DNA of 64,000 nucleotides, from contig CAXQZU010000052.1 in NCBI GenBank assembly GCA_964228555.1, forward strand, positions 95,000 to 158,999, given 5' to 3'. Under the pieces are notes generated by a model. The model did no database searches. It saw nothing but the letters and a program-made list of their open reading frames with translations, and was not told the origin of the DNA. The stretch is from CAXQZU01 sp964228555 (GTDB lineage: Bacteria; Planctomycetota; PLA2; JAEUHO01). Both the position numbers and the translations under genes were made by a program. This document shows, one piece after another, positions 15,790 through 26,680 of the stretch. The number at the start of each line of letters is the position of its first letter. The stretch's first letter is position 1.

Positions 15790-16904
15790 GGCGAGCCCAC
15801 CCGTCCCACCTCCTCGAAGCCCGCCTCCTGCGCCGTCTGCGCGCCGCTCTCGCCGGGCGGCGTGGCCAGGCGCGCGAGCTCGACGCGATCCACGGCCCGG
15901 CGCAGCACGAGGTAGGTGGCCACGCGCGCGCAGGCCAGCCGGCTGGCGAGGTCGGCCAGCCACAGCGCCAGCAGCGTGGCTGCGGACAGGCCCAGCGCCA
16001 GCGCGCCGGCCACGTCGCCCCACGGCCGCGTGCGCATCTCCATCACGAGGCCCTCGCCCGATCCCAGCAGCGCGAGCAGGTCCTGCAGGCGCCCTGCGCC
16101 CAGGCCGCGCTCCAGCGCCCACAGCCCCAGGCCCACGGCCAGCACGCTGCGCAGCAGGCGCCAGCCGCTGCCGAGCAGCACGCCGGAGAGGAACCAGAGG
16201 CGCACGCCGGCCAGCCGCGGCAGGCCCGACCACGCGTAGGTGACCGAGCGCGTCACCGCGTCGAACAGGTCGGCGTCGTCGGCCGCGACGGCCGGTCGGG
16301 CCAGGCAGGCACAGCCCAGCACCAGCGAGGTGCCCACGACGGCCAGCAAGCACAGGGCCGCCACGGCGAGGATCGCGGGCGCGAGCAGCGCGCTGCCCGC
16401 GAGGCCCGGCAGGCCGGCCAGCGCCATGGCCAGCCACGCCAGCAGCAGCGGCACCACGAGGGCGCCCAGCCACAGGAAGGGCGCTCCCCACAGCGCCAGC
16501 AGGCGGCGGCGCGCAAAGCCCAGCGCCAGCGTGCCACGCTCGCGGCCGCGACCGGCGAGGTCCACGGCCGCCATGCGCGAGAGCGCGCCGCCGAAGAAGC
16601 CCCACACCAGCGACAGGCACAGCAGCGGCAGGCCCAGCCCCAGGAGCAGCGCCCCGTCGCGGTCGCCTCGCCACGCGCGCTCCGCCGGCTCCAGCAGCCA
16701 CGCCAGGGGCCGCGCCAGCGTGGCCTCGCGCGACTCGAGCGTGAGCAGGCCGGCCAGCCAGCCGCCCAGCAGCAACGCCGGGCCGCTGGCCAGCACGCCC
16801 TGCAGCGCCAGCAAGCGCTTCTTGGGGTCCACGGCGGCCCGTCCAGCCGCATGCCAGAGTGCCGGCAGGCCCTGCACCGGCGCGGGATCAGCGCCCGTCG
16901 TCAT
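15786..16904 (-). CDS. Multi-spanning membrane protein of unknown function
   Basis: Protein of 372 residues with about six to seven hydrophobic stretches (LQGVLASGPALLLGGWLAGLL, ALLLGLGLPLLCLSLVWGFFGGAL, FLWLGALVVPLLLAWLAMALAGL, LLAPAILAVAALCLLAVVGTSLVLG, and a final ALGLSAATLLALWLADLA). The pattern ADLFDAVTRSVTYAWSGLPRLAG is a conserved-looking cytoplasmic segment, but I do not recognise the family. Its start lies inside the end of yacG (17-base overlap) and its stop overlaps queE, so the three are one translation-coupled run. Confidence 0.78.
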   Translation of the reverse strand: MTTGADPAPVQGLPALWHAAGRAAVDPKKRLLALQGVLASGPALLLGGWLAGLLTLESREATLARPLAWLLEPAERAWRGDRDGALLLGLGLPLLCLSLVWGFFGGALSRMAAVDLAGRGRERGTLALGFARRRLLALWGAPFLWLGALVVPLLLAWLAMALAGLPGLAGSALLAPAILAVAALCLLAVVGTSLVLGCACLARPAVAADDADLFDAVTRSVTYAWSGLPRLAGVRLWFLSGVLLGSGWRLLRSVLAVGLGLWALERGLGAGRLQDLLALLGSGEGLVMEMRTRPWGDVAGALALGLSAATLLALWLADLASRLACARVATYLVLRRAVDRVELARLATPPGESGAQTAQEAGFEEVGRVGSP

Positions 16905-17133
16905 CGCGCTCCCCCGCCGCAGCCCGGCCCGTGCCGGCCTCGAAGGCCTCGTCGGGCAGGCCCTCGCCGGGCCGGCCCGGCACGCGATAGGAGCCGTCCA
17001 GCCAGCGGCCGAGGTCCACCCATCGGCAGCGCACGCTGCAGAAGGGCCGCTGGGGCGCATCGGCGGCCGTGGCCGCGCCGCACGAGGGGCACAGGCCAGG
17101 ACCGGGCTGGGCGTGGAGGGGCGGCTGGGGCAC
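16888..17133 (-). CDS. yacG: Small zinc-ribbon protein YacG, DNA gyrase inhibitor family
   Basis: Protein of 81 residues with four zinc cysteines in CPSCGA and CSVRC, then the family hallmark DLGRWLDGSYRVPGRP. In E. coli YacG binds GyrB and inhibits gyrase. The GTG start at 17133 has TATCCT 6 bases upstream and no ribosome binding site. The gene overlaps the next membrane-protein gene by 17 bases. Its place at the end of a chaperone run is unusual, since it usually neighbours coaE or the pilD region. Confidence 0.85.
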   Translation of the reverse strand: MPQPPLHAQPGPGLCPSCGAATAADAPQRPFCSVRCRWVDLGRWLDGSYRVPGRPGEGLPDEAFEAGTGRAAAGERDDDGR

Positions 17134-17139
17134 GGTCCA

Positions 17140-17145
17140 AGGATA
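17140..17145 (-). promoter_or_regulatory. -10 box of yacG, leaderless type
   Basis: TATCCT on the minus strand, 6 bases before the GTG at 17133. This would give yacG and the two coupled genes a promoter separate from the chaperone run. Confidence 0.5.
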
Positions 17146-17168
17146 GCCCCTCGGGCACGCGCGCAGGC

Positions 17169-17603
17169 CTAGGCCTTGCGTCCCCCACCCTTGTGGCCGG
17201 CCGCGCCCTTGCCGCGCGAGCCGCCCTTGCCGCTCGTGCTGCTCGTGCTGCTGGCGCCGCTTGCGCTGCTCGTGCCGCCCGCGGGCGGCGTCGGCGCGAC
17301 GGGTGCGGGCGGGCTGGCCGCCCCCGCGCCGCTGCCCGACGGCGCGCTGCTGCCCGTCGAGGAGCCCCCGGCGCCACTGCCGCCAGCACCCTCGGCCGGC
17401 TGGCTGCCCGCGTCGCCGCTCTTCTTGTAGTCCGTGATGTAGAAGCCGCTGCCCTTGAAGATCAGGCCCGCGCCCGTGCCCACCTGCCGCTCCAGCCGCG
17501 GCTTCCTGCACTTGGGGCAGGTGCGCAGCTTCTTCGCGCTCATCTCCTGGAAGGCCTCGAAGGCGTGACCGCATCCAGCGCAGACGTAATCGTAGGTGGG
17601 CAT
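17169..17603 (-). CDS. FmdB-family zinc-ribbon protein with Ser/Gly-rich tail
   Basis: Protein of 144 residues. The N-terminal zinc ribbon is MPTYDYVCAGCGHAFE followed by CPKC at about residues 29-32, then the family segment GTGAGLIFKGSGFYITDYK. The C-terminal 75 residues are low-complexity Gly/Ser/Pro/Ala ending in basic GKGG-type repeats. FmdB-like proteins were named as putative regulators, but no activity is established. The ATG lies 2 bases after the grpE stop, so it belongs to the chaperone operon. Confidence 0.88.
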   Translation of the reverse strand: MPTYDYVCAGCGHAFEAFQEMSAKKLRTCPKCRKPRLERQVGTGAGLIFKGSGFYITDYKKSGDAGSQPAEGAGGSGAGGSSTGSSAPSGSGAGAASPPAPVAPTPPAGGTSSASGASSTSSTSGKGGSRGKGAAGHKGGGRKA

Positions 17604-17605
17604 GC

Positions 17606-18172
17606 TCAGGCCTCGGGGCGCGCGGCGGGCTCGGCGGCGGGCGCCGCCGGTGCACGCACGACGGTGACGCGGGCCGGGCGCACGTTGCGGCCGTGCAGCG
17701 AGAGGCCGGGGCTGAGCACCTGTGCGACGTGACCGGCCGGCAGGGTGGGGTGCTCCACCATCGACAGCGCCTCGTGGTGCAGCGGGTCGAAGGGCTGGCC
17801 CTCGGGGCGCAACACCTCCGCGCCGTGGCGGCGCAGCAGCGCCTCCAGCTCCGCCAGCACCATCTCCACGCCGGTCTTGAGCGGGCCGGCGTCGGACACG
17901 GCCTTGAGCGCGGTGTCCAGGTTCTCGACCACGCTGACCAGGTCCTTGAGCAGGCCCTCCACCGCGAAGCGCCGGTCCTGCTCGGCCTGGCGCTGGATGC
18001 GGCGGCTCTCGTTGACGAAGTCGGCTTGCGCGCGCTTGAGGCGGTCCTCCAGCGCGGGGACCTGCGCGGCCTCGGCGCGCAGCGCCTCCAGCTCGGCCGG
18101 GCTGGGCAGCGGCGGCGGGCTGGCCTCGGCGGCGGGGGCGGGCTCGGGAGCGGGCGTGTCGGGGTTGGTCAT
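17606..18172 (-). CDS. grpE: Nucleotide exchange factor GrpE
   Basis: Protein of 188 residues, co-chaperone that releases ADP from DnaK. A Pro/Ala/Glu-rich start is followed by the long coiled-coil (LRAEAAQVPALEDRLKRAQADFVNESRRIQRQAEQD, in parts) and the beta domain with GVEMVLAELEALLRRHG, FDPLHHEALSM and LSPGLSLHGRNVRPARVTV. The ATG at 18172 has GGTGGA 4 bases upstream; an in-frame GTG three codons earlier is an alternative. It follows dnaJ by 15 bases. dnaK itself is not in the window. Confidence 0.93.
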   Translation of the reverse strand: MTNPDTPAPEPAPAAEASPPPLPSPAELEALRAEAAQVPALEDRLKRAQADFVNESRRIQRQAEQDRRFAVEGLLKDLVSVVENLDTALKAVSDAGPLKTGVEMVLAELEALLRRHGAEVLRPEGQPFDPLHHEALSMVEHPTLPAGHVAQVLSPGLSLHGRNVRPARVTVVRAPAAPAAEPAARPEA

Positions 18173-18187
18173 GGCATCCACCGGGAC

Positions 18188-19324
18188 CTAGCGCGGCTTG
18201 CGCTGCAGGCGCTTGACCTCGTCCTCGAAGCGCCGGCGGGCGGGGCCCACCTCGCCTGCCTCGGCCTCGCGCAGCGCCTCCAGCGCCTTGCGCAGCGCAC
18301 GTCCGGGCGCGCGCGGCACGTCGTAGGCCACGCGCACGAACAGGCTGCCGCGGCCCCCGCCCTGCATGCGCGGCAGGCCCTCGCCCTTCACGCGCAGGAT
18401 GTGGCCCGGCTCGGTGCCCGGCTCCAGCGCCACGCTCACGGCCTGGCCCGCCACCGTGGGCACATCCACCTTGCCGCCCAGCACCGCCAGCGCCACCGGC
18501 ACGGGCACGGTGACGAACAGGTCCGAGGGATCGTCGTCCGAGCGCTCGAAGAGCGGGTGCGACTGCACGCGGATCACGCAGTTGAGGTCCCCGGCGGGGC
18601 CGCCCCGCGGGCCGTGCTCGCCCGCGCCCGAGACGCGCAGGATCACCCCGTCGGGCACGCCCGCGGGCACCTGCAGCGCGATCTCGCGCTTCTGCGGCGC
18701 GAGTCCCGCGCCCTGGCAGGCGGCGCAGGGGTTCTCCACCACCAGCCCCTCGCCGGCGCAGCGGGGGCAGGGCCGGGCGATGGCGAAGAAGCCCTGGTTG
18801 ACGGAGACGCGGCCCTGGCCGCGGCAGGTGGCGCAGGCCACCGGCCGGGAGCCGTCGCGCGAGCCCGTGCCGCGGCATGTGCCGCAGGCCTCGTTGCGCT
18901 TGAGCGTGATCGTCTTGGCCACGCCGCGCGCCATCTCGTCGAACGAGAGCACGATCTCCACGCGCAGCGTGCGCCCGCGCAGCGGCCCGCCGCGCCGGCC
19001 GCCCGCGCCCCCGAAGAAGGACCCGAACAGCTCGCTGGCGAGGTCATCGCCGAAGGCGCCGAAGATGTCGCGCACGTCCTGGAAGCCCGCGCCGCCGCCC
19101 ACGCCGGCATGGCCGTAGCGGTCGTAGGCCGCGCGCTTGTCGGCATCCGACAGGACCTCGTAGGCCTCGGCGGCCTCCTTGAAGCGCTCCTCGGCCGCCT
19201 TGTCGCCCGGGTTCTTGTCCGGGTGGTTCTTCAGCGCGAGCTTGCGGTAGGCCGCCTTGATGTCGTCGGCCGACGCCTCGCGCGCGACGCCCAGCACCTC
19301 GTAGTAGTCACGCTTGTCGGCCAT
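18188..19324 (-). CDS. dnaJ: Chaperone DnaJ
   Basis: Protein of 378 residues, Hsp40 partner of DnaK. The J domain ([23 protein letters not shown]) contains the essential HPD in NHPDKN. A short Gly/Phe region is followed by four zinc motifs of type CxxCxGxG ([32 protein letters not shown]) and the C-terminal substrate-binding beta domains ([22 protein letters not shown]). It lies downstream of groEL1, with a hairpin between them, and just before grpE. All features are typical. Confidence 0.97.
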   Translation of the reverse strand: MADKRDYYEVLGVAREASADDIKAAYRKLALKNHPDKNPGDKAAEERFKEAAEAYEVLSDADKRAAYDRYGHAGVGGGAGFQDVRDIFGAFGDDLASELFGSFFGGAGGRRGGPLRGRTLRVEIVLSFDEMARGVAKTITLKRNEACGTCRGTGSRDGSRPVACATCRGQGRVSVNQGFFAIARPCPRCAGEGLVVENPCAACQGAGLAPQKREIALQVPAGVPDGVILRVSGAGEHGPRGGPAGDLNCVIRVQSHPLFERSDDDPSDLFVTVPVPVALAVLGGKVDVPTVAGQAVSVALEPGTEPGHILRVKGEGLPRMQGGGRGSLFVRVAYDVPRAPGRALRKALEALREAEAGEVGPARRRFEDEVKRLQRKPR

Positions 19325-19354
19325 GCGGGCGCGGCGGCGTCTCCGGGCGGCGGG

Positions 19355-19374
19355 CCCGGGCGTGCGTGCCCGGG
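19355..19374 (-). terminator. Hairpin between groEL1 and dnaJ
   Basis: Perfect 7-bp arms CCCGGGC and GCCCGGG around a 6-base loop in the 80-base gap. It could attenuate transcription so that dnaJ and grpE are made in lower amounts than GroEL, or be an mRNA processing site. No T-tract. Confidence 0.35.
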
Positions 19375-19404
19375 ACCCTCACGCCCCCAGCGGGACCTGC
19401 GATC

Positions 19405-21406
<2,002 letters not shown>

Positions 21407-21453
21407 GATCGAACTCCTTGCGTGGGTCGTGAACGGGTGGGGATGGATGGGGA

Positions 21454-23091
<1,638 letters not shown>

Positions 23092-23208
23092 GGGGTTCTC
23101 CTCAAGTCGAGGGCGACGGGACGGCGGGGACTGCGCGCGGGAAGGCGACGCACTCCTTGCCGCCCGCGCAGGAGCCAACCGCGTACCAATCCCAAAGCAG
23201 CGCAAGTC

Positions 23209-23236
23209 ATTATCGGACAGGCACTTGTGCGTCCAT
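23209..23236 (-). promoter_or_regulatory. Candidate sigma-70-like promoter of groEL2 operon
   Basis: On the minus strand GATAAT (23214-23209) is preceded after 16 bases by ATGGAC (23236-23231). It would give a leader of about 110 bases before groEL2. Confidence 0.45.
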
Positions 23237-23251
23237 TAGGCACCCGCCTTC

Positions 23252-23266
23252 GTGACAACTTGTCAC
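23252..23266. promoter_or_regulatory. Operator-like palindrome 1
   Basis: GTGACAA-C-TTGTCAC is a perfect palindrome centred at 23259, about 57 bases upstream of the predicted groEL2 transcription start. It shares the TGACA-N3-TGTCA core with palindrome 2. Confidence 0.55.
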
Positions 23267-23293
23267 GACCCCCGCGAGGGCGCCCCGGCGCCC

Positions 23294-23306
23294 TGACAAG
23301 GTGTCA
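23294..23306. promoter_or_regulatory. Operator-like palindrome 2
   Basis: TGACA-AGG-TGTCA is centred at 23300, 41 bases (about four helical turns) from palindrome 1, so both sites lie on the same face of the helix. Confidence 0.55.
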
Positions 23307-23478
23307 AGCGCCCTCTGGCGGCGTAGCCGCGGCCGCCCTTCCGCCGGGGCACGGCTTGCGGAGGCGGCGGCCACCCTCCCTCCAGCCGCCGCGGGCGCGC
23401 CCCGAGGCGGTATAGGTGCGGGGCGACGCGTGGCCCTCGGCGGCCGCGCCCGCGCGCGTCCCCTGGCCCGGAGCCTCC

Positions 23479-24681
23479 ATGCTGCACCTGCCCTCCCCGC
23501 CCTGCGCCCCGGTCCGCCTCATGCTGGCCGCGGTGCTGGTGGCCCTGCCGGCGCTCGCCGGCTGCAGCAGCGGCGGCGATGGGTCCAAGCCGCCGCCGCG
23601 GCCCGTGGCCACGCCGCAGTCCACGCCGCCCTCCTACCGCGCGGTCACCGGTCCGGGCGTGCGCGGGGTCGCGACCCCGGTGGCCTGGCGACGCACGCTG
23701 GCCGACGCCCAGGCCGAGGCGCGCGCCTCCGGCCGCCTGCTGTTCGTGGCGACGACCAAGCCGGACTGCTCGCTGTGCGAGGCCTTCATGCACGAGGTGG
23801 CCCCGCAGGCGGGCGCGCGCCTCGCCGACGTGGCCGTCTGCTACGTCTACGACATCCTCCAGCCGGAGAGCGGTCGCCTCGACGCGGCGCTGCGCGCCAA
23901 CCTGCCGGGCGCGATGCTGATGCCGCTGGCGGGCTTCTTCACGCCCGACCTGGCGTGGGTGAACGGGTTCTCGGGGCCGCGCAGCACGCAGGAGTTCCTG
24001 GCCGACCTCGAGGCTGCGGCGCGCGCGCAGCCCCGCCGCACCTCCGCGCAGCCCTCGGTGAGCGGGCCGGCGGCCGCGCGCGTGGCCTACGTCAACGAGT
24101 TCGGCGAGACGCAGTGGAGCGACCCGGCCGACGCATGGCCCACGCCGCAGGACGCGCTCACGGGCAATCCCGTGCTGGCGCAGGTGCCCATCGTGCCCTC
24201 GCCGCGCGCCGTGCCGCCGGCCCCCACGCCCAAGGTGGTCGTGATCGAGCCCTCGCCCGCCCCGCAGGACAGCGTGCGCTCGGGCGGGCCCGTGCCCGAT
24301 CCCGAGGCGCAGGAGCCCGTCGCACCCGCGCCGCCGGCCCCCGTCACCGCCTCGGCCGAGCGCCTGCCGGCGCCGCAGCCGCTGGCCGCCCCCGACCCGG
24401 CGGCCATCGCGCCCGTCGTGATGGACGAGCCCGCCGCGCGCCGCGCGCTGGCGCAGGCCTTCGACCTGCTGCGGCAGGGCCAGCTGGACCGCGCCCGCGA
24501 CGAGCTGCGCCGCGTGAGCAGTTCCGTGCCGGGCACGCCGCTGGCCCGCGAGGCCGACCGCGGCGGCGCGGCCGTCTACCACGCGCGCCGCATCGCCGAG
24601 GCCGCGGAGGCCGACCGCAGCGCGCTGGCCGCGATCGCACGCAAGAGCCTGGCCGGCTCGATGTGGGCGCCGCTGTTCTAG
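23479..24681 (+). CDS. Thioredoxin-like lipoprotein with CxxC motif
   Basis: Protein of 400 residues. The lipobox ALAGC puts Cys29 at the mature end. A thioredoxin-like domain (about 70-180) has the redox motif CSLC at residues 97-100 and a MP pair near 148 where thioredoxins carry the cis-proline. A Pro-rich linker follows, then a short helical segment (RRALAQAFDLLRQGQLDRARDELRRV, in parts) like a single TPR. It may be an envelope thiol reductase or reporter of oxidative damage. ATG 23479 follows GGAG by 5 bases. Divergent from groEL2. Confidence 0.78.
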   Translation: MLHLPSPPCAPVRLMLAAVLVALPALAGCSSGGDGSKPPPRPVATPQSTPPSYRAVTGPGVRGVATPVAWRRTLADAQAEARASGRLLFVATTKPDCSLCEAFMHEVAPQAGARLADVAVCYVYDILQPESGRLDAALRANLPGAMLMPLAGFFTPDLAWVNGFSGPRSTQEFLADLEAAARAQPRRTSAQPSVSGPAAARVAYVNEFGETQWSDPADAWPTPQDALTGNPVLAQVPIVPSPRAVPPAPTPKVVVIEPSPAPQDSVRSGGPVPDPEAQEPVAPAPPAPVTASAERLPAPQPLAAPDPAAIAPVVMDEPAARRALAQAFDLLRQGQLDRARDELRRVSSSVPGTPLAREADRGGAAVYHARRIAEAAEADRSALAAIARKSLAGSMWAPLF

Positions 24682-24703
24682 GCCCTGTTCCAGGCGTGCC
24701 GCG

Positions 24704-26554
24704 CTAGGCGCGCACCGCCTCCACCAGCGCCGCCACCGACTCGACGCGGCCGAAGGGCACGCTCACCTGCACGCCTTGCGTGCGGTCGCGCACCGCGGCG
24801 ACCATCTCCAGCGCGATCTCGAGGCCCACGGCGCGCTGCGATGCAGCGTCGCCTGCGGCCGCCATGCGATCCATGACGCGGTCGGCCACCTTCACGCCCG
24901 GCACCTCGGTGTTGAGGAACTCGGCGTTCTTGAGGCTCTGCAGCGGCCAGATGCCGGCCAGCACCGGGATGCGCCGGCCCGGCAGGCGGTCGAGGAAGCG
25001 GTCCAGCGCGTCGATGTCGAACACGGGCTGCGTGACGGCATAGTCAGCGCCGGCCTCGACCTTCCAGCGGTAGCGCGACAGCTCGCGCTCCATGTCGCTG
25101 GCCGTGGGGTTGAGGCCCACGCCGATCACGAAGCCCGGCGAGGGGCCGATGTCGTTGCCGCCGGGGTCCAGCCCGCGGTTGAGCCGCGCAGCAAGGTTGA
25201 CCAGCCCGATGGCGTCGATGTCGAAGACGGCCGTGGCCTCGGGGTAGTCGCCCAGGATGGGCGGGTCGCCCGTGATCAGGATCAGGTCGTGGATGCCCAG
25301 CGCCGCAGCGCCCAGCAGGTCGGCCTGCATGCCCAGCAGGTTGCGGTCGCGGCAGCAGTAGTGCAGCACCGGCGGGATGCCCACGTCGCGCTGCATGAGC
25401 GCGCCCAGCGCCAGCGGGCTCATGCGCGCGCTGGCCCGCGCGCCGTCCGGGATGTTGATGCACGTGACGCCCATGCCCTTGAGGCGCGCAGCGCGCTGCA
25501 GCACCGCCGAGGCGTCGCACCCGCGCGGCGGCGTGAGCTCGGCCAGCAACGGCCGCTCGCCACGCGCCAGCGCGCGTCCCAGCGCCGAGCGCGCCTCCAG
25601 CGGCGGCGGCTCGCGGCCGGTGGGCACGGCCGGTGCGGCGGCGGCAGGCTCGCGCACCGGCGTCGCACGCAGCGCGGCGCGGGTGCGCTTGACGGCCTTG
25701 GCCAGCGCCCGGATGTGGTCGGGGGTGGTGCCGCAGCAACCGCCCAGCAGGCGCGCCCCGGCCTCGAGGAAGCGACGCGCGAACTTCTCGAGGTAGTCGG
25801 GCGTGCAGAGGTAGAGCATGCGCCCGTCCACGTTGCGCGGCGCGCCGGCGTTGGGCTGCACCGTCAACGGCTTGCCCGTGACGCGCGAGAGGCGCTCGAG
25901 CACGTTGAGCATGGCGTGCGCACCCACGCTGCAGTTGACGCCGATGGCGTCGGCGCCAGCCTGGTCCAGCGCCGGGCCGAACACCTCGGGCGTGGTCCCG
26001 TAGAGGCTGCAGCCGTCGCGGTCCACCGTCATCTGCACCAGCACGGGCAGCCCGCCGCCGGCCTCGCGCGCGGCGTCCAGCGCGGCCAGGGCCTCCTGCA
26101 GGTCGCCGAAGGTCTCCAGCAGCAGGCCGTCCACGCCCGCACCCACCAGGGCGCGCGCCTGCCGCAGGAAGCAGGCCTTGGCCTCCGCGCGGCTGGTGGG
26201 CCCCCACGGCTCGATGCGCAGGCCCAGCGGTCCCATCGCGCCCAGCACGTGCACGGCGGTGCCCGCCGCGGCGCGTGCGATCTCCACCGAGCGCACGTTG
26301 AGCTCCTCGAGGCGGTCCTCCAGCCCGTGGCGCGCCAGCTTGACCGGGTTGGCGCCGAAGGTGTTGGTCTCGAGGGCCTCGGCCCCGGCCTGCACGTACT
26401 GCCGATGCACCTCGCCCACGAGGTCGGGGTGCGTGAGCGTGACCTCGTCGTAGCAGCGGTTGATGTACACGCCGCGCGCGTACAGCATCGTGCCCATGGC
26501 GCCGTCGCAGATGACGGGCCCGTCGGCAAGTCGCTGGCGCAGGTCGCTGGGCAC
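24704..26554 (-). CDS. Bifunctional homocysteine S-methyltransferase / methylenetetrahydrofolate reductase
   Basis: Protein of 616 residues in two halves. Residues 1-300 are a homocysteine methyltransferase barrel (VICDGAMGTMLYARG) with zinc ligands in GVNCS and the GGCCGTTPDHI motif. Residues 330-616 are a MTHFR barrel (LLAELTPPRGCD, HYCCRDRNL, DLILITGDPP, VTQPVFDIDALDRFLDRL) that reduces methylene-THF with FAD. The same fusion is known in B. subtilis YitJ. It links one-carbon supply to methionine recycling. The GTG start at 26554 has GGAGG 5 bases upstream and TATGCT further up. The reading frame stays open far upstream, so the longer frame is not meaningful. Confidence 0.93.
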   Translation of the reverse strand: MPSDLRQRLADGPVICDGAMGTMLYARGVYINRCYDEVTLTHPDLVGEVHRQYVQAGAEALETNTFGANPVKLARHGLEDRLEELNVRSVEIARAAAGTAVHVLGAMGPLGLRIEPWGPTSRAEAKACFLRQARALVGAGVDGLLLETFGDLQEALAALDAAREAGGGLPVLVQMTVDRDGCSLYGTTPEVFGPALDQAGADAIGVNCSVGAHAMLNVLERLSRVTGKPLTVQPNAGAPRNVDGRMLYLCTPDYLEKFARRFLEAGARLLGGCCGTTPDHIRALAKAVKRTRAALRATPVREPAAAAPAVPTGREPPPLEARSALGRALARGERPLLAELTPPRGCDASAVLQRAARLKGMGVTCINIPDGARASARMSPLALGALMQRDVGIPPVLHYCCRDRNLLGMQADLLGAAALGIHDLILITGDPPILGDYPEATAVFDIDAIGLVNLAARLNRGLDPGGNDIGPSPGFVIGVGLNPTASDMERELSRYRWKVEAGADYAVTQPVFDIDALDRFLDRLPGRRIPVLAGIWPLQSLKNAEFLNTEVPGVKVADRVMDRMAAAGDAASQRAVGLEIALEMVAAVRDRTQGVQVSVPFGRVESVAALVEAVRA

Positions 26555-26571
26555 GGAACCTCCGGGCGGCG

Positions 26572-26577
26572 AGCATA
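26572..26577 (-). promoter_or_regulatory. -10 box of the methyltransferase/MTHFR gene
   Basis: TATGCT on the minus strand, 17 bases before the GTG at 26554 and upstream of a GGAGG site, so this is a short-leader and not a leaderless arrangement. Confidence 0.45.
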
Positions 26578-26630
26578 CGGCCCCGCCTCCGGGGGGCCCC
26601 CGGACGCCGCCAGTCCGGTGCCCGCTCGCG

Positions 26631-26636
26631 TAGGCT
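26631..26636 (+). promoter_or_regulatory. -10 box of the regulatory-repeat protein gene
   Basis: TAGGCT, 17 bases before ATG 26654 and 44 before ATG 26681. It does not decide between the two starts. Confidence 0.4.
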
Positions 26637-26680
26637 GTGCGCGCGCACGGCGCATGACACGACCAGGACCCGGCCCGACC

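Larger units (their letters stand above)
23092..23478. promoter_or_regulatory. Divergent control region between groEL2 operon and thioredoxin-like gene
   Basis: This 387-base gap has no gene. It contains the candidate groEL2 promoter (23209-23236), two TGACA-N3-TGTCA palindromes and, between them, an AGGGCGCC/GGCGCCCT palindrome at 23277-23294. TATAGG at 23411-23416 may be the -10 of the rightward gene. No CIRCE (TTAGCACTC-N9-GAGTGCTAA) and no HAIR element was seen, so the usual HrcA and HspR sites seem absent here. Confidence 0.6.

Noticed and set aside
23092..23478. CIRCE or HAIR heat-shock operator before groEL2
   Set aside because: I looked for TTAGCACTC-N9-GAGTGCTAA and CTTGAGT-N7-ACTCAAG type sequences and found none; only the TGACA palindromes are present.
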